Positions 17,395 to 26,450 of a stretch of DNA of 64,000 nt are shown one piece after another. Each line of letters begins with the position of its first letter. Position 1 is the first letter of the stretch. A program made the position numbers and the translations under genes. This DNA comes from Alteromonas sp. IB21 (GTDB lineage Bacteria; Pseudomonadota; Gammaproteobacteria; Enterobacterales; Alteromonadaceae): positions 62,001-126,000 of the forward strand of contig NZ_JAEFCD010000008.1 of NCBI RefSeq assembly GCF_016405965.1, written 5' to 3'. The notes under the pieces were generated by a model, which searched no databases, was not told the origin of the DNA, and saw only the letters and a program-made list of their open reading frames with translations.

Positions 17395-17488
17395 ATTTTT
17401 GTCCTTTGTAAAGCGAATCCGCAAGCGACCTGCCGAACTCGCGAACGTTTGTTCAGTATACTTCGAATATATCCGGGTACTTTAAACG

Positions 17489-18418
17489 CTAAACAGGCAG
17501 GTTGTCATTCCCCTCTTTAGGATGAGTCGCTAGCCAATGGCGAGCAATTTGCTCTCGCGTTGCTATCCATACCTTATCATGAGATTTGATGTATTCGATA
17601 AAACGTTTCAGCGCGGCCAAACGCGCAGGCCGCCCTATAATGCGATTGTGCAAGCCAATCGACAGCATTTTTGGCGCTTCATCCCCTTCTTCATATAGCA
17701 CGTCGAACGCATCTTTTAAGTAAGCGAAAAATTGCTCCCCACTATTAAACCCTTGAGGTGTTGCAAACCGCATATCGTTGGTATCTAACGTGTACGGTAC
17801 CATCAACAGTGGCTTACTATAATGGCAGTCGTAATAGGGTAAATCATCAGCGTAAGAATCAGCGCAATATAAAATATCGTCTCTTTCTGCGATAAGTTTT
17901 AACGTATTAGGGCTCGTTCTTCCAGTGTACCAGCCTACAGGCTTTGCACCTGTTAACTGCTCGTGAAGCATAATCGCATCGTCAATTTGTTTGCGCTCTT
18001 GCTCTTCACTCATGTCTTGGTAATGTATCCAGCGCATGGCATGGCTAGCAATTTCCCATCCTGAATCCATCATGGCTTTTACCGCATCCGGGTGACGCTG
18101 CATCGCCATGGTAACGCCAAATACAGTAACAGGAATTTGGTATTTATTAAGCAAGCGATGCAAACGCCAGAATCCAGCGCGGCTGCCGTACTCATAAATT
18201 GATTCCATACTTAAATGGCGATCTTTATAAGCTTGTGCACCAATAATTTCAGATAAGAAAATCTCTGACGCTTCATCACCATGAAGCACACAGTTTTCAC
18301 CACCTTCTTCATAGTTTAATACGAACTGAACGGCTATCTTTGCTCCGCCTGGCCAGTTTGCATGAGGGACATGTTGGCCATATCCAACGAGATCGCGGGG
18401 ATATACAGACTCTGTCAT
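17489..18418 (-). CDS. puuE: Allantoinase PuuE (polysaccharide-deacetylase fold)
   Basis: A 309-residue protein of the metal-independent allantoinase family. Typical segments: YPRDLVGYGQHVPHANWPGG at the N-terminus, FVLNYEEGGENCVLHGD, YEYGSRAGFWRLHRLL, SHAMRWIHYQDM and GWYTGRTSPNTLKL. It hydrolyses allantoin to allantoate, linking UraD output to the allantoate amidohydrolase at 2704. The ATG at 18418 lies one base after the regulator stop (18420) and has a GAGGTG site inside the regulator gene, so the two are cotranscribed and probably coupled. A frame extended to 18499 would overlap the regulator and is rejected. Confidence 0.93.
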   Translation of the reverse strand: MTESVYPRDLVGYGQHVPHANWPGGAKIAVQFVLNYEEGGENCVLHGDEASEIFLSEIIGAQAYKDRHLSMESIYEYGSRAGFWRLHRLLNKYQIPVTVFGVTMAMQRHPDAVKAMMDSGWEIASHAMRWIHYQDMSEEQERKQIDDAIMLHEQLTGAKPVGWYTGRTSPNTLKLIAERDDILYCADSYADDLPYYDCHYSKPLLMVPYTLDTNDMRFATPQGFNSGEQFFAYLKDAFDVLYEEGDEAPKMLSIGLHNRIIGRPARLAALKRFIEYIKSHDKVWIATREQIARHWLATHPKEGNDNLPV

Positions 18419-18419
18419 A

Positions 18420-19064
18420 CTACACCTCGAAACTGTCAGGCACAGACAATCCACAACCGCCAAGCACAAGCTTGACGACTTGCTTTGTGGCGTCTTCAAA
18501 ATCTGCTTTGGTCATTTTTTTACCGCGAAGACGAGTGATTTGCGCAGAAAAATCAGCGTAGTGCTGAGTACTTGCCCAGATGGTGTAAAGTAAATATTCA
18601 CCTTCAATGGGAGGAAGCTTACCCGCGTTAACCCAGGCATCAATGACGGCAAGTCGCCCGTTCATCCAAAGTGCGTGCTCTTCGTCAAAGTACCCACTTA
18701 AATTCTGTGCACCATTAATTATTTCCATCGCGAAAATTTTCGACGCCAAAGGATGGGTTCGCGATACTTCCATTTTCTCAGCAATGTAATTTGCTAATAC
18801 CTCTGCCGGGTCATCTTCTACCGTGGCTTTATCAAAACGCGAGTTCCACAGTGACAAGGTTTCTTCTAGAACTGCAACATAAAGTTCTTGTTTGGTTTTG
18901 AAGTAATATAAAACATTGGTCTTTGGCAGCCCTGCTTCGTCGGCTATCTTTTGAACGGCAGTTCCTTTGAAACCAAATTGCGCAAAGCACTTCTCGGCGG
19001 CCTGGAGTATTTTTTTTCTATTCATAGCGCCTACGCCAGCGTCGACACTTTTTACCTTCATCAT
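18420..19064 (-). CDS. rutR: RutR-like TetR family regulator of purine catabolism
   Basis: A 214-residue TetR protein whose length matches E. coli RutR (212). The HTH is FAQFGFKGTAVQKIADEAGLPKTNVLYYFKTKQELY region, and the ligand domain has the RutR-typical KMEVSRTHPLASKIFAMEII and IWASTQHYADF. E. coli RutR binds TTGACCANNTGGTCAA and releases it with uracil or thymine. Four such boxes are present in this window, all by purine genes, and puuE follows in the same operon. It is therefore likely the local repressor; its effector here may be a purine-pathway compound rather than uracil. The start at 19064 (ATGATG) follows AGGA and GAAAG; the frame to 19181 is an over-extension. Confidence 0.88.
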   Translation of the reverse strand: MMKVKSVDAGVGAMNRKKILQAAEKCFAQFGFKGTAVQKIADEAGLPKTNVLYYFKTKQELYVAVLEETLSLWNSRFDKATVEDDPAEVLANYIAEKMEVSRTHPLASKIFAMEIINGAQNLSGYFDEEHALWMNGRLAVIDAWVNAGKLPPIEGEYLLYTIWASTQHYADFSAQITRLRGKKMTKADFEDATKQVVKLVLGGCGLSVPDSFEV

Positions 19065-19444
19065 TATTCTTTCAATTCCTTTGCAAATTACCTTGCAAGC
19101 ACACAGGTACAGCAAATGCTGCACGTATTTCGATAGGTTAGCATTTATTGACAATGCGATGCTACAGAGTATACACGCCACTCAACTAAGGTGTTTATTA
19201 TACTAAAGCTCGACTTGTACAGTTTTTTAAAACCTTGCACGAATCTTGCCTCGTCTTTATTAACTATGCAAAAGTGAGGGTTGCTGAAGCGTTTATTTAC
19301 CCTCTACTTATTTGTGCAAAATCTTGGCCTTTTATAACCCGGCCTTTTTTTATAAGCAAAAAATTGACCATGTGGTCTACTTTTATTGAAAAAATACAGC
19401 TATATTAATGGATACAAGAATGAACATAGAAAGAAGGTGTGAGT
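19065..19444. other. Divergent region between rutR and the xdh operon
   Basis: These 380 bases carry the promoters of the regulator (minus) and the xdh operon (plus). A strong RutR-like palindrome sits at 19364-19379, near xdhA. An inverted pair GCAGCA..TGCTGC-like run occurs around 19108-19120. No RNA gene was recognised. Confidence 0.5.
19364..19379. promoter_or_regulatory. RutR-like operator upstream of xdhA
   Basis: TTGACCATGTGGTCTA is the closest match in the window to TTGACCANNTGGTCAA, with a perfect TTGACCA left arm and TGGTC in the right arm. It lies 66 bases before the xdhA ATG and about 285 bases before rutR, so it could act on the xdh operon and possibly on the regulator itself. 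Confidence 0.7.
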
Positions 19445-20890
19445 ATGATTCGCTTTCTAGTAAATAACGATATCGTTGAGATTAATGAAGCGCGAGCCGA
19501 CCTCACCCTTCTGCAATTTATTCGCGAACATCGCAAACAAACAGGCACTAAAGAAGGCTGTGCGGCAGGTGATTGCGGCGCATGTACTGTGGTACTCGCG
19601 GAGCCTGTGATTACCAACGATGAGACCAAGCTTCATTACCGAACGGTGAACAGCTGCATTACCTTAATGAGTGCAGTACACGGTAAACAACTTATATTTG
19701 TTGAACATTTAAGCGATAGTAAACACTTGCATCCTGTTCAACAGGCTTTAGTTGAACACTATGGATCTCAGTGCGGTTTTTGTACCCCTGGCTTTATCAT
19801 GTCTATGTTTGCGCTATATCATAGTGATAGCAAACCAAATAGAGATGATGTACTACACGCTTTATCTGGCAACTTGTGTCGATGCACAGGCTACCGCCCC
19901 ATTATCGACGCCACACTGGCTGTATGCGAACACACGCCAAATGATAAATTTACCGCGGCTCAAGAAAAAACCTTGGCGACATTAGTGTCGTTTGAGAGCG
20001 CTGCCCCAACGGGTACAGGCAACATTCATACACCGTCCTCTCGCGAAGAATTAAAAGCGCTGATCACCGCCTATCCAGATGCGCAGTTAGTAGCAGGAAG
20101 CACTGACCTAAGTTTGCAGTTCACACAGCAGCTTAAAAAAGTAGATACATTAATTAGCCTGACGCACGTTGATGCACTTAAACAACGCACCAAAAGTGAG
20201 CATTCTATTATTTTCGGTGCAGCACTTCCGCTCAGTGATGTCGCACCAGAATTGTTAGCAGCCTTTCCACAAGTGGCAGAACTCGTTACTCGTTTTGCGT
20301 CATTACCTATTCGTAATCAGGCAACCATTGGTGGAAACGTAGCGAATGCTTCACCTATAGGCGATATGCCGCCACTTTTACTTGCCCTTGGCGCAACGCT
20401 GCATTTAGACAATGGCAATGAAGTGCGCCCCCTTCCCATTAGCGCGTTCTTTACTGGTTATAGAGAAACGCAATTAGCGCAGGGTGAATGGATCAGCGCA
20501 ATAGAAATTCCCCTAAGACAACCTAATCAAACTTTAGCTGCTTATAAAATTTCTAAGCGATTTGAAGATGATATTTCAGCGGTATGTGCCGTGTTTAATG
20601 TCACCATTGAAAATGGCAAAGTAGAGGCGATAAGCAGTGGCTTTGGCGGCGTTGCCGCAACACCCATAACCTGCAGCGCGCTTGAAAGTGCACTTGTAGG
20701 CAAACAATTTTCGAGCAAAGAATGCTTAAATTTAGGGAAACAAATACTGTTCGATGCCTTCGCGCCTATCGATGATGTGCGCGCCACCGCTGAGTACCGC
20801 AAAACGGTGTTAGCCAACTTATGGCACCGCTTCTGGTTAGAACAGCAGTCGGTGAGCAAAATAGAAACACGAGTGGTGCAACATGCGTAA
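19445..20890 (+). CDS. xdhA: Xanthine dehydrogenase small subunit (2Fe-2S and FAD)
   Basis: A 481-residue subunit. The plant-type 2Fe-2S centre is at CAAGDCGACTVV (residues about 40-51); the second centre uses CGFCTPGF and CRCTGYRP (about 105-150). The FAD-binding domain follows, with LVAGSTDLSLQ and PIRNQATIGGNVANASPIGD. It passes electrons from the molybdenum subunit to NAD+ in the oxidation of hypoxanthine and xanthine to urate. First gene of a seven-gene operon; overlaps xdhB by 8 bases. The ATG at 19445 follows AAGAAGG; a GTG six bases earlier is possible. Confidence 0.95.
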   Translation: MIRFLVNNDIVEINEARADLTLLQFIREHRKQTGTKEGCAAGDCGACTVVLAEPVITNDETKLHYRTVNSCITLMSAVHGKQLIFVEHLSDSKHLHPVQQALVEHYGSQCGFCTPGFIMSMFALYHSDSKPNRDDVLHALSGNLCRCTGYRPIIDATLAVCEHTPNDKFTAAQEKTLATLVSFESAAPTGTGNIHTPSSREELKALITAYPDAQLVAGSTDLSLQFTQQLKKVDTLISLTHVDALKQRTKSEHSIIFGAALPLSDVAPELLAAFPQVAELVTRFASLPIRNQATIGGNVANASPIGDMPPLLLALGATLHLDNGNEVRPLPISAFFTGYRETQLAQGEWISAIEIPLRQPNQTLAAYKISKRFEDDISAVCAVFNVTIENGKVEAISSGFGGVAATPITCSALESALVGKQFSSKECLNLGKQILFDAFAPIDDVRATAEYRKTVLANLWHRFWLEQQSVSKIETRVVQHA

Positions 20891-23249
20891 GTTAATTAAT
20901 ACCCCTTTCCCAGCAACGGAAAATACGACTCAAGGTGTTGTTCACACGTCAAGAAAACACGAAAGTGCTGAGCGCCAGGTACAAGGCCTTGCCAACTACG
21001 TTGATGATATTATTGAGCCACAAGGTACGCTCTATGCTGCAGTTGGTCTAAGCCAGTGCGCCAGAGGCACTGTTAATAGCATTAACCTTGATGCCGTGCG
21101 CGCGAGCGAAGGCGTAGTTGATGTAGTGACTATTGACGATGTTCCTGGTCATAAAGACATAGGCCCCGTATTCGAAGGCGACCCGTTACTGGCTAACGGC
21201 GAAATTAAGTTTTTTGGCCAGCCGGTGTTTGCTGTTTTGGCGACGTCCGTCACGTTAGCCCGCCAAGCGGCGTTAAAGGGCAAAATTGATGTTACTGAAG
21301 TCGCGCCAGTGCTTAGTGCAGATGAAGCACATCGGCAGCAGACGTTCGTGCGCCCATCACATCGATTCGGCCAACACTCTGAGCGCGTCGATGACGTCAT
21401 CGCTAACGCGAATCATCAAGCATCGGGTACGCTCAGCATTGGCGGTCAAGAACATATGTATCTGGAAGGTCAAGTGAGCCTCGCGATCCCTGATGAAGAA
21501 GATCGCATGAAAATATATACCTCGAGTCAGCATCCAAGTGAAGTTCAAAAGCTGGTTGCAGAAGTGCTTGACGTTAAGTTACATCGCGTAATGGTAGACA
21601 TGCGTAGAATGGGCGGCGGCTTCGGCGGAAAAGAAACGCAGGCGGCGCAGTGGGCCTGCATAGCAGCGCTTCTTGCATCGCGCAACAAGTGCGCGGTAAA
21701 GCTTCGTCTCCCCCGCTTTACCGATATGCATGTAACAGGAAAGCGCCATCCCTTTGAAAATGCGTTTGATGTGGCGTTCGACAATACGGGTAAAATTGAG
21801 GCTACCCGTATGACCATTAACGGTATATGTGGGCATTCTCCTGACTTGTCTGATGCAATTGTAGATAGAGCCATGTTTCATGTTGATAACGGCTATTTCT
21901 TGGGCAATAGCGACATAGTAGGCCACCGTCTTCAAACTAATATGGTATCGCATACCGCTTACCGCGGCTTTGGCGGCCCGCAAGGGATGATCATGGCCGA
22001 AGCTATGATGGATAAAATAGCGCGTACTATCGGCAGCGACCCCCTTTCTGTTAGAAAACGTAATTTATATGGCCCTACAACAGGTACCACTACACCCTAT
22101 GGTATGGCGATAGAACACAACCTTTTGCCAGAAATGATTACCGAGTTAGAAGAAAGTGCTCACTATTGGCAGCGTCGAGAAGCGATTAGCGCGTTTAATC
22201 GCGAAAGTCCGGTCATTAAAAAAGGGCTTGCACTAACGCCGGTTAAATTTGGTATTTCCTTTACTTCTAAACATCTTAACCAAGCAGGTGCGCTTGTTCA
22301 TATTTACACCGACGGAAGTATTCAAGTAAACCATGGCGGCACGGAAATGGGCCAGGGCCTGCATACAAAAATAGCCCAAATTGCGGCGAACGAATTCGGC
22401 GTAGGTCTAGATATGATTGAAGTGACCTCCACGCGAACCGACAAAGTGCCCAACACATCGCCGACGGCGGCGTCGAGCGGCACAGATATGAACGGCAAAG
22501 CCGTACAAAATGCCTGTATTACGCTTAAAGCCCGTTTAGCTGAATGCTTTGCGACAAGCCTCGATAAAGAAGCTAAAGCGGAAGACGTACGATTTAGCAG
22601 CGGTTATGTCATTTTGGGTGAACACCGCATAGGTTTTGCGGAACTTGTTCAAAAGGCGTACTTTGCGCGCGTTTCGCTGTCTTCAAGCGGCTTTTACAAA
22701 ACACCTAAGCTTCAGTACAACCGCGATACCGGCGAAGGCCGACCGTTTTTCTACTTTGCTTATGGTGTGTCGATGAGCGAGGTCTCTATCGATACGCTTA
22801 CCGGCGAATACACGGTAGATAAAGTGAACGTGATACACGATGTGGGCAACAGCCTTAACCCTGCTATTGATATCGGTCAGATAGAAGGCGCATTTATTCA
22901 AGGGATGGGCTGGCTTACCACAGAAGACTTAAAGTGGAGCGAAAACGGCAAATTAATTAGCGAAAACATGGCCACCTATAAAATTCCAGCCATTGGCGAT
23001 ACGCCAAAGGAATTTAACGTGAAGTTATTTGGCAGAAAAAATGCTGAGGATAGCATCTATCACTCGAAGGCCGTAGGTGAACCCCCATTTATGCTGGCTA
23101 TTTCAGTGTGGTGCGCTCTGAAAGACGCGATTTCAAGCTTGTCGGGCTACACTATTGACCCGCAACTGGATACCCCAGCCACACCTGAACGCGTTTTAAA
23201 CGCTGTTGCTGCTATTCAGCAGGCAGATAGCCGAGGCGGTGCCGTATGA
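20883..23249 (+). CDS. xdhB: Xanthine dehydrogenase molybdopterin-binding subunit
   Basis: A 788-residue large subunit. Expected motifs are present: RMGGGFGGKETQ for the molybdenum cofactor, TAYRGFGGPQGM, MGQGLHTKIAQIA, and the catalytic Glu near the C-terminus in KAVGEPPFMLA. With XdhA it forms the bacterial heterotetrameric enzyme. The ATG is inside the end of xdhA and the stop overlaps xdhC by 4 bases, indicating coupled translation. Confidence 0.95.
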   Translation: MRKLINTPFPATENTTQGVVHTSRKHESAERQVQGLANYVDDIIEPQGTLYAAVGLSQCARGTVNSINLDAVRASEGVVDVVTIDDVPGHKDIGPVFEGDPLLANGEIKFFGQPVFAVLATSVTLARQAALKGKIDVTEVAPVLSADEAHRQQTFVRPSHRFGQHSERVDDVIANANHQASGTLSIGGQEHMYLEGQVSLAIPDEEDRMKIYTSSQHPSEVQKLVAEVLDVKLHRVMVDMRRMGGGFGGKETQAAQWACIAALLASRNKCAVKLRLPRFTDMHVTGKRHPFENAFDVAFDNTGKIEATRMTINGICGHSPDLSDAIVDRAMFHVDNGYFLGNSDIVGHRLQTNMVSHTAYRGFGGPQGMIMAEAMMDKIARTIGSDPLSVRKRNLYGPTTGTTTPYGMAIEHNLLPEMITELEESAHYWQRREAISAFNRESPVIKKGLALTPVKFGISFTSKHLNQAGALVHIYTDGSIQVNHGGTEMGQGLHTKIAQIAANEFGVGLDMIEVTSTRTDKVPNTSPTAASSGTDMNGKAVQNACITLKARLAECFATSLDKEAKAEDVRFSSGYVILGEHRIGFAELVQKAYFARVSLSSSGFYKTPKLQYNRDTGEGRPFFYFAYGVSMSEVSIDTLTGEYTVDKVNVIHDVGNSLNPAIDIGQIEGAFIQGMGWLTTEDLKWSENGKLISENMATYKIPAIGDTPKEFNVKLFGRKNAEDSIYHSKAVGEPPFMLAISVWCALKDAISSLSGYTIDPQLDTPATPERVLNAVAAIQQADSRGGAV

Positions 23250-24193
23250 CGAAGTCTACGGCAGCTACGTCTTTTCGCGCTAGATACTGGCATGAGGGAA
23301 TCGCCGAATGCCAAGAGCGCAACGAAGGCTATGTCTTAGTTACAGTGGTAAGTACTGCAGGCTCGACCCCCCGTGAACCGGGAAGCAAAATGGTGGTTAC
23401 CGCTTCAACCAGTATTGACACTATAGGGGGCGGGCATCTTGAATTTGATGCTATTGCAAGAGCCCGGGAATTTCTGGCCAAAGGCGAGCCATGCACGGAA
23501 CTGCACAGCTATCCATTAAGCAGCGCGTTAGGCCAGTGTTGCGGTGGTGCGGTGAAAGTACTGTTTGACGTTTGCAATGTGCATCAACAGCATATCGCCA
23601 TTTTTGGCGCAGGCCATGTAGCGAAAGCCCTAGTGCCGATTTTGGCACAACTTCCTGTGCGCATATCTTGGATAGACAGTCGCGATGATTTGTTCCCAGC
23701 CTCACTCCCGGCCAATGTACTAAAAGTGGTAGAGCAAGCGCCAGAGAGCGAGGTGCGACATCTTGATGAAAACAGCTGGCTTGTCATATTAACCCACGAC
23801 CACCAGCTAGATTATCGCATTACGGAACAGGCGCTGAAGCTGCCGTCTTTGTCATTTGTAGGCTTAATAGGCTCAGATACTAAAGCTAAACGTTTTATCA
23901 CAAAGCTTACGCAGCGAGGATTTGACGAACGTGCACTATCACGACTCGTTACGCCTATTGGCAATCGCGACATTCCGGGTAAACAACCTATTGAAGTTGC
24001 CGTTTCCATTGCTGCCCAACTTATTGCAAAGCTTCATGGTAACAAGGCGAAATCAGCAGGTGTTTCAAAAAACGCTGACAGCACAACAAGCCAGGTCAAT
24101 AGCAAGTCTGCCACCGTAAACAAAGTTAGTAGAAGCAAAGAACAGGCGCTACCCAATAGCGAAAAAAGGAGCACAATCAGTGACGTTGAATGA
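23246..24193 (+). CDS. xdhC: Xanthine dehydrogenase accessory protein XdhC
   Basis: A 315-residue XdhC/CoxI family chaperone that loads sulfurated molybdenum cofactor into XdhB. Seen: VSTAGSTPREPGSKMVV, a CCGG motif in GQCCGGAVKVLF, and the Rossmann-like IAIFGAGHVAKALVPIL. The catalytic core ends near residue 268; the last ~47 residues are a polar Ser/Lys/Asn-rich tail (KSAGVSKNADSTTSQVNSKS onward) that is not part of the fold. The tail overlaps the uraD start by 14 bases. Confidence 0.92.
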   Translation: MTKSTAATSFRARYWHEGIAECQERNEGYVLVTVVSTAGSTPREPGSKMVVTASTSIDTIGGGHLEFDAIARAREFLAKGEPCTELHSYPLSSALGQCCGGAVKVLFDVCNVHQQHIAIFGAGHVAKALVPILAQLPVRISWIDSRDDLFPASLPANVLKVVEQAPESEVRHLDENSWLVILTHDHQLDYRITEQALKLPSLSFVGLIGSDTKAKRFITKLTQRGFDERALSRLVTPIGNRDIPGKQPIEVAVSIAAQLIAKLHGNKAKSAGVSKNADSTTSQVNSKSATVNKVSRSKEQALPNSEKRSTISDVE

Positions 24194-24683
24194 TATAAAC
24201 GGATTAACCGCTGATGAAGCATTTTCATGGTTTGAACAGTGTTGCGCATCAAACGTATGGATTTACCACATGGTAAACGCCCGCCCCTATCAAGATGTTG
24301 AGGCACTGACTGAACAGGCGAAAGAAGCGTGGACAAAATGCAGTCACGATGACTATTTAGAGGCATTTACCGCACATCCTATGATCGGTGATGTAGATTC
24401 TCTTCGCAAAAAATTTGCCAACACTAAAGCCATTGCAGCAGGCGAACAGTCGGGGACAGCCAGTGCATCAGAGTCTGTACTGCATCAGCTTAAAGAAGCT
24501 AACCACGCTTATTTAGATAAACACGGATTTATTTTTATTATTTGCGCCACCGGTCTTTCTGCGCACACCATGCTAGAAGCGCTGCAGGCGCGCCTGCCTA
24601 ACTCAACCCAAGAAGAAATACGTAACGCCGCAGCAGAGCAACTTAAAATAACCTTGTTACGAATTAACAAAGCGCTGGAATGA
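24180..24683 (+). CDS. uraD: OHCU decarboxylase
   Basis: A 167-residue 2-oxo-4-hydroxy-4-carboxy-5-ureidoimidazoline decarboxylase. The catalytic-His block AHPMIGDVDSLRKKFA and the KHGFIFIICATGLSAHTML segment are typical; it gives (S)-allantoin from the UraH product. It starts with GTG at 24180, nine bases after AGGAG, inside the 3' end of xdhC. No usable in-frame ATG is near, so the GTG is preferred. Confidence 0.92.
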   Translation: MTLNDINGLTADEAFSWFEQCCASNVWIYHMVNARPYQDVEALTEQAKEAWTKCSHDDYLEAFTAHPMIGDVDSLRKKFANTKAIAAGEQSGTASASESVLHQLKEANHAYLDKHGFIFIICATGLSAHTMLEALQARLPNSTQEEIRNAAAEQLKITLLRINKALE

Positions 24684-24774
24684 TAAAGCGTATCTAACTC
24701 ATCTTTGGTGATGCTACGAGATTTATAATGCACGCTAGCTAAACGCGCAGAAAAATAGAAGTAAGGAATAAAAT

Positions 24775-25107
24775 ATGAATACGCTTTCAAGCCACGTTCT
24801 CGACACCACATTAGGCAAGCCAGCTAAAGGGATTGCGCTAACGTTAACGCTGCCAGACGGTACTACGCTGTCGGGTGAAACGGATAATGACGGTCGTTTC
24901 AAAAACTGGGCGCTAAACAATGATAATGGCTTCCCGGCAGGTGTTTATACCCTGCGCTTTCACTGCAAGCCCTATTTAATTGAAACCCACGGCAGTAGCT
25001 TTTACCCACACATTGATATTACGTTTGAACTTACTGAGAATGGCGGCCATTATCATGTGCCGCTGCTTATTTCTCCATTTGGGTTCAGCAGCTACAGAGG
25101 CAGCTAG
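24775..25107 (+). CDS. uraH: 5-Hydroxyisourate hydrolase
   Basis: A 110-residue transthyretin-like protein. It has the N-terminal SSHVLDTTLGKPAKG, the HIDITFEL strand, HYHVPLLISPFGFSSY, and the diagnostic C-terminal YRGS tetrapeptide. It hydrolyses 5-hydroxyisourate from PuuD to OHCU for UraD. No signal peptide, so cytoplasmic. AAGGA precedes the ATG; the 91-base gap after uraD contains no hairpin of note. Confidence 0.95.
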   Translation: MNTLSSHVLDTTLGKPAKGIALTLTLPDGTTLSGETDNDGRFKNWALNNDNGFPAGVYTLRFHCKPYLIETHGSSFYPHIDITFELTENGGHYHVPLLISPFGFSSYRGS

Positions 25108-25112
25108 TATAT

Positions 25113-26402
25113 ATGCAGCTTTTTCGTGCAAGCATTGCGCACTTTCCAAAACAAACTACTCAGTTCGACAATGACATCGCTATTTTTAAAGACGGTGGTT
25201 TGTTAGTTAATGACAACGAAATACAAGACATTGGCGAATTTCACGTAATAGCTGACCGCTATCCAGCCGCCACTGTGTCCGACTTTTCGGGCAAATGGAT
25301 ATTACCGGGTTTGATAGACAGTCACCTGCATTATCCTCAAACCCAGAGCATTGCTCACTATGGAGAACAGCTGTTGAGCTGGCTCGAAAACTACACGTTT
25401 CCCACAGAGATGCAGTTTGCAGATAGTGCACACGCCACAACTATAGCCAAAGCTTTCTTAAACCAGCTATTGAGAAATGGCACCACCACTGGGTTTGTTT
25501 TTACCACCGTACATAAGGAAAGCTGCCATGCACTATTTAGCGCAGCGAGCGAGATTGATATGGCGATTGTGGCAGGCAAAGTGTGTATGGACAGAAACTG
25601 TCCTAGCGAGCTTCGCGACAACGCTGAAACTGCACAAGCAGATAGTGCGCAGCTCATAGAAACTTGGCACAACAAAGGCCGTAGCCGTTATGCACTAACC
25701 CCTCGTTTCGCTCCCACCAGCACAGAAGCCCAACTTGCTGCGCTAGGTGAACTTGCCGAGCAGTATTCCGACGTTTTTATTCAAACGCATTTATCTGAAA
25801 ATTTAGATGAGATTGCATGGGTAAAAAGCTTGTTCCCTCAAGCTGATGGTTATTTAGATGTCTATGACAAATATAACTTAGTGCGAGAGCGCTCCGTTTT
25901 CGGACACGGTATTCACCTTACGCCAACTGAATGGGCGCGATTAGGTGAAAGTGGTGCAACTATTGCCTTTTGCCCAACATCGAACTTATTTTTAGGCAGC
26001 GGCCTTTTTGATATGACCGCGGCACGGGCCAATAATGTTCATGTTGCTATGGCTACCGATGTGGGCGCGGGCACTACATTTAATATGTTCAAAACCTATG
26101 GCGACGCTTATAAGGTCAGTCAATTACGTAATGAGCCCATCAGCCCGTTAGAAGGATTTTATCTGATGACTCAAGGTGCCGCCGTGGCTCATGCCCTTGA
26201 TCATGAAATAGGCAATTTAAATCCAGGGTCTACTGCCGACTTTATTGTTGTTGAGCCGAGGTTCGATGAATTGACGCGCTTAAGAATAAAAGAAGACGCT
26301 GAGTTTGATGACGTATTTTTTGCGTTGAGTATTTTAGGTGACGACCGTGCTATCGACCAAACGTGGATAAACGGAACCTGCCGCTATAAAAAAGAAGATT
26401 AA
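25113..26402 (+). CDS. guaD: Guanine deaminase
   Basis: A 429-residue amidohydrolase-superfamily enzyme converting guanine to xanthine. Zinc and active-site motifs: LPGLIDSHLHYPQTQSIAHY, the TFPTEMQF guanine-deaminase segment, QTHLSEN, FGHGIHLT and ATDVGAGTTFNMF. It starts five bases after the uraH stop, inside the same operon. Its product enters XdhAB directly. The ribosome site (AGAGG) is 14 bases upstream, longer than usual, so coupling to uraH translation is likely. Confidence 0.94.
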   Translation: MQLFRASIAHFPKQTTQFDNDIAIFKDGGLLVNDNEIQDIGEFHVIADRYPAATVSDFSGKWILPGLIDSHLHYPQTQSIAHYGEQLLSWLENYTFPTEMQFADSAHATTIAKAFLNQLLRNGTTTGFVFTTVHKESCHALFSAASEIDMAIVAGKVCMDRNCPSELRDNAETAQADSAQLIETWHNKGRSRYALTPRFAPTSTEAQLAALGELAEQYSDVFIQTHLSENLDEIAWVKSLFPQADGYLDVYDKYNLVRERSVFGHGIHLTPTEWARLGESGATIAFCPTSNLFLGSGLFDMTAARANNVHVAMATDVGAGTTFNMFKTYGDAYKVSQLRNEPISPLEGFYLMTQGAAVAHALDHEIGNLNPGSTADFIVVEPRFDELTRLRIKEDAEFDDVFFALSILGDDRAIDQTWINGTCRYKKED

Positions 26403-26450
26403 AGTAACAGGCTACAGTAGGGCTTTATACCCTAAATAAGGAGAATAATA

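Noticed and set aside
18419..18499. Longer start of puuE overlapping the regulator
   Set aside because: The extra residues are a shifted reading of the regulator; ATG 18418 follows GAGGTG and matches family length.
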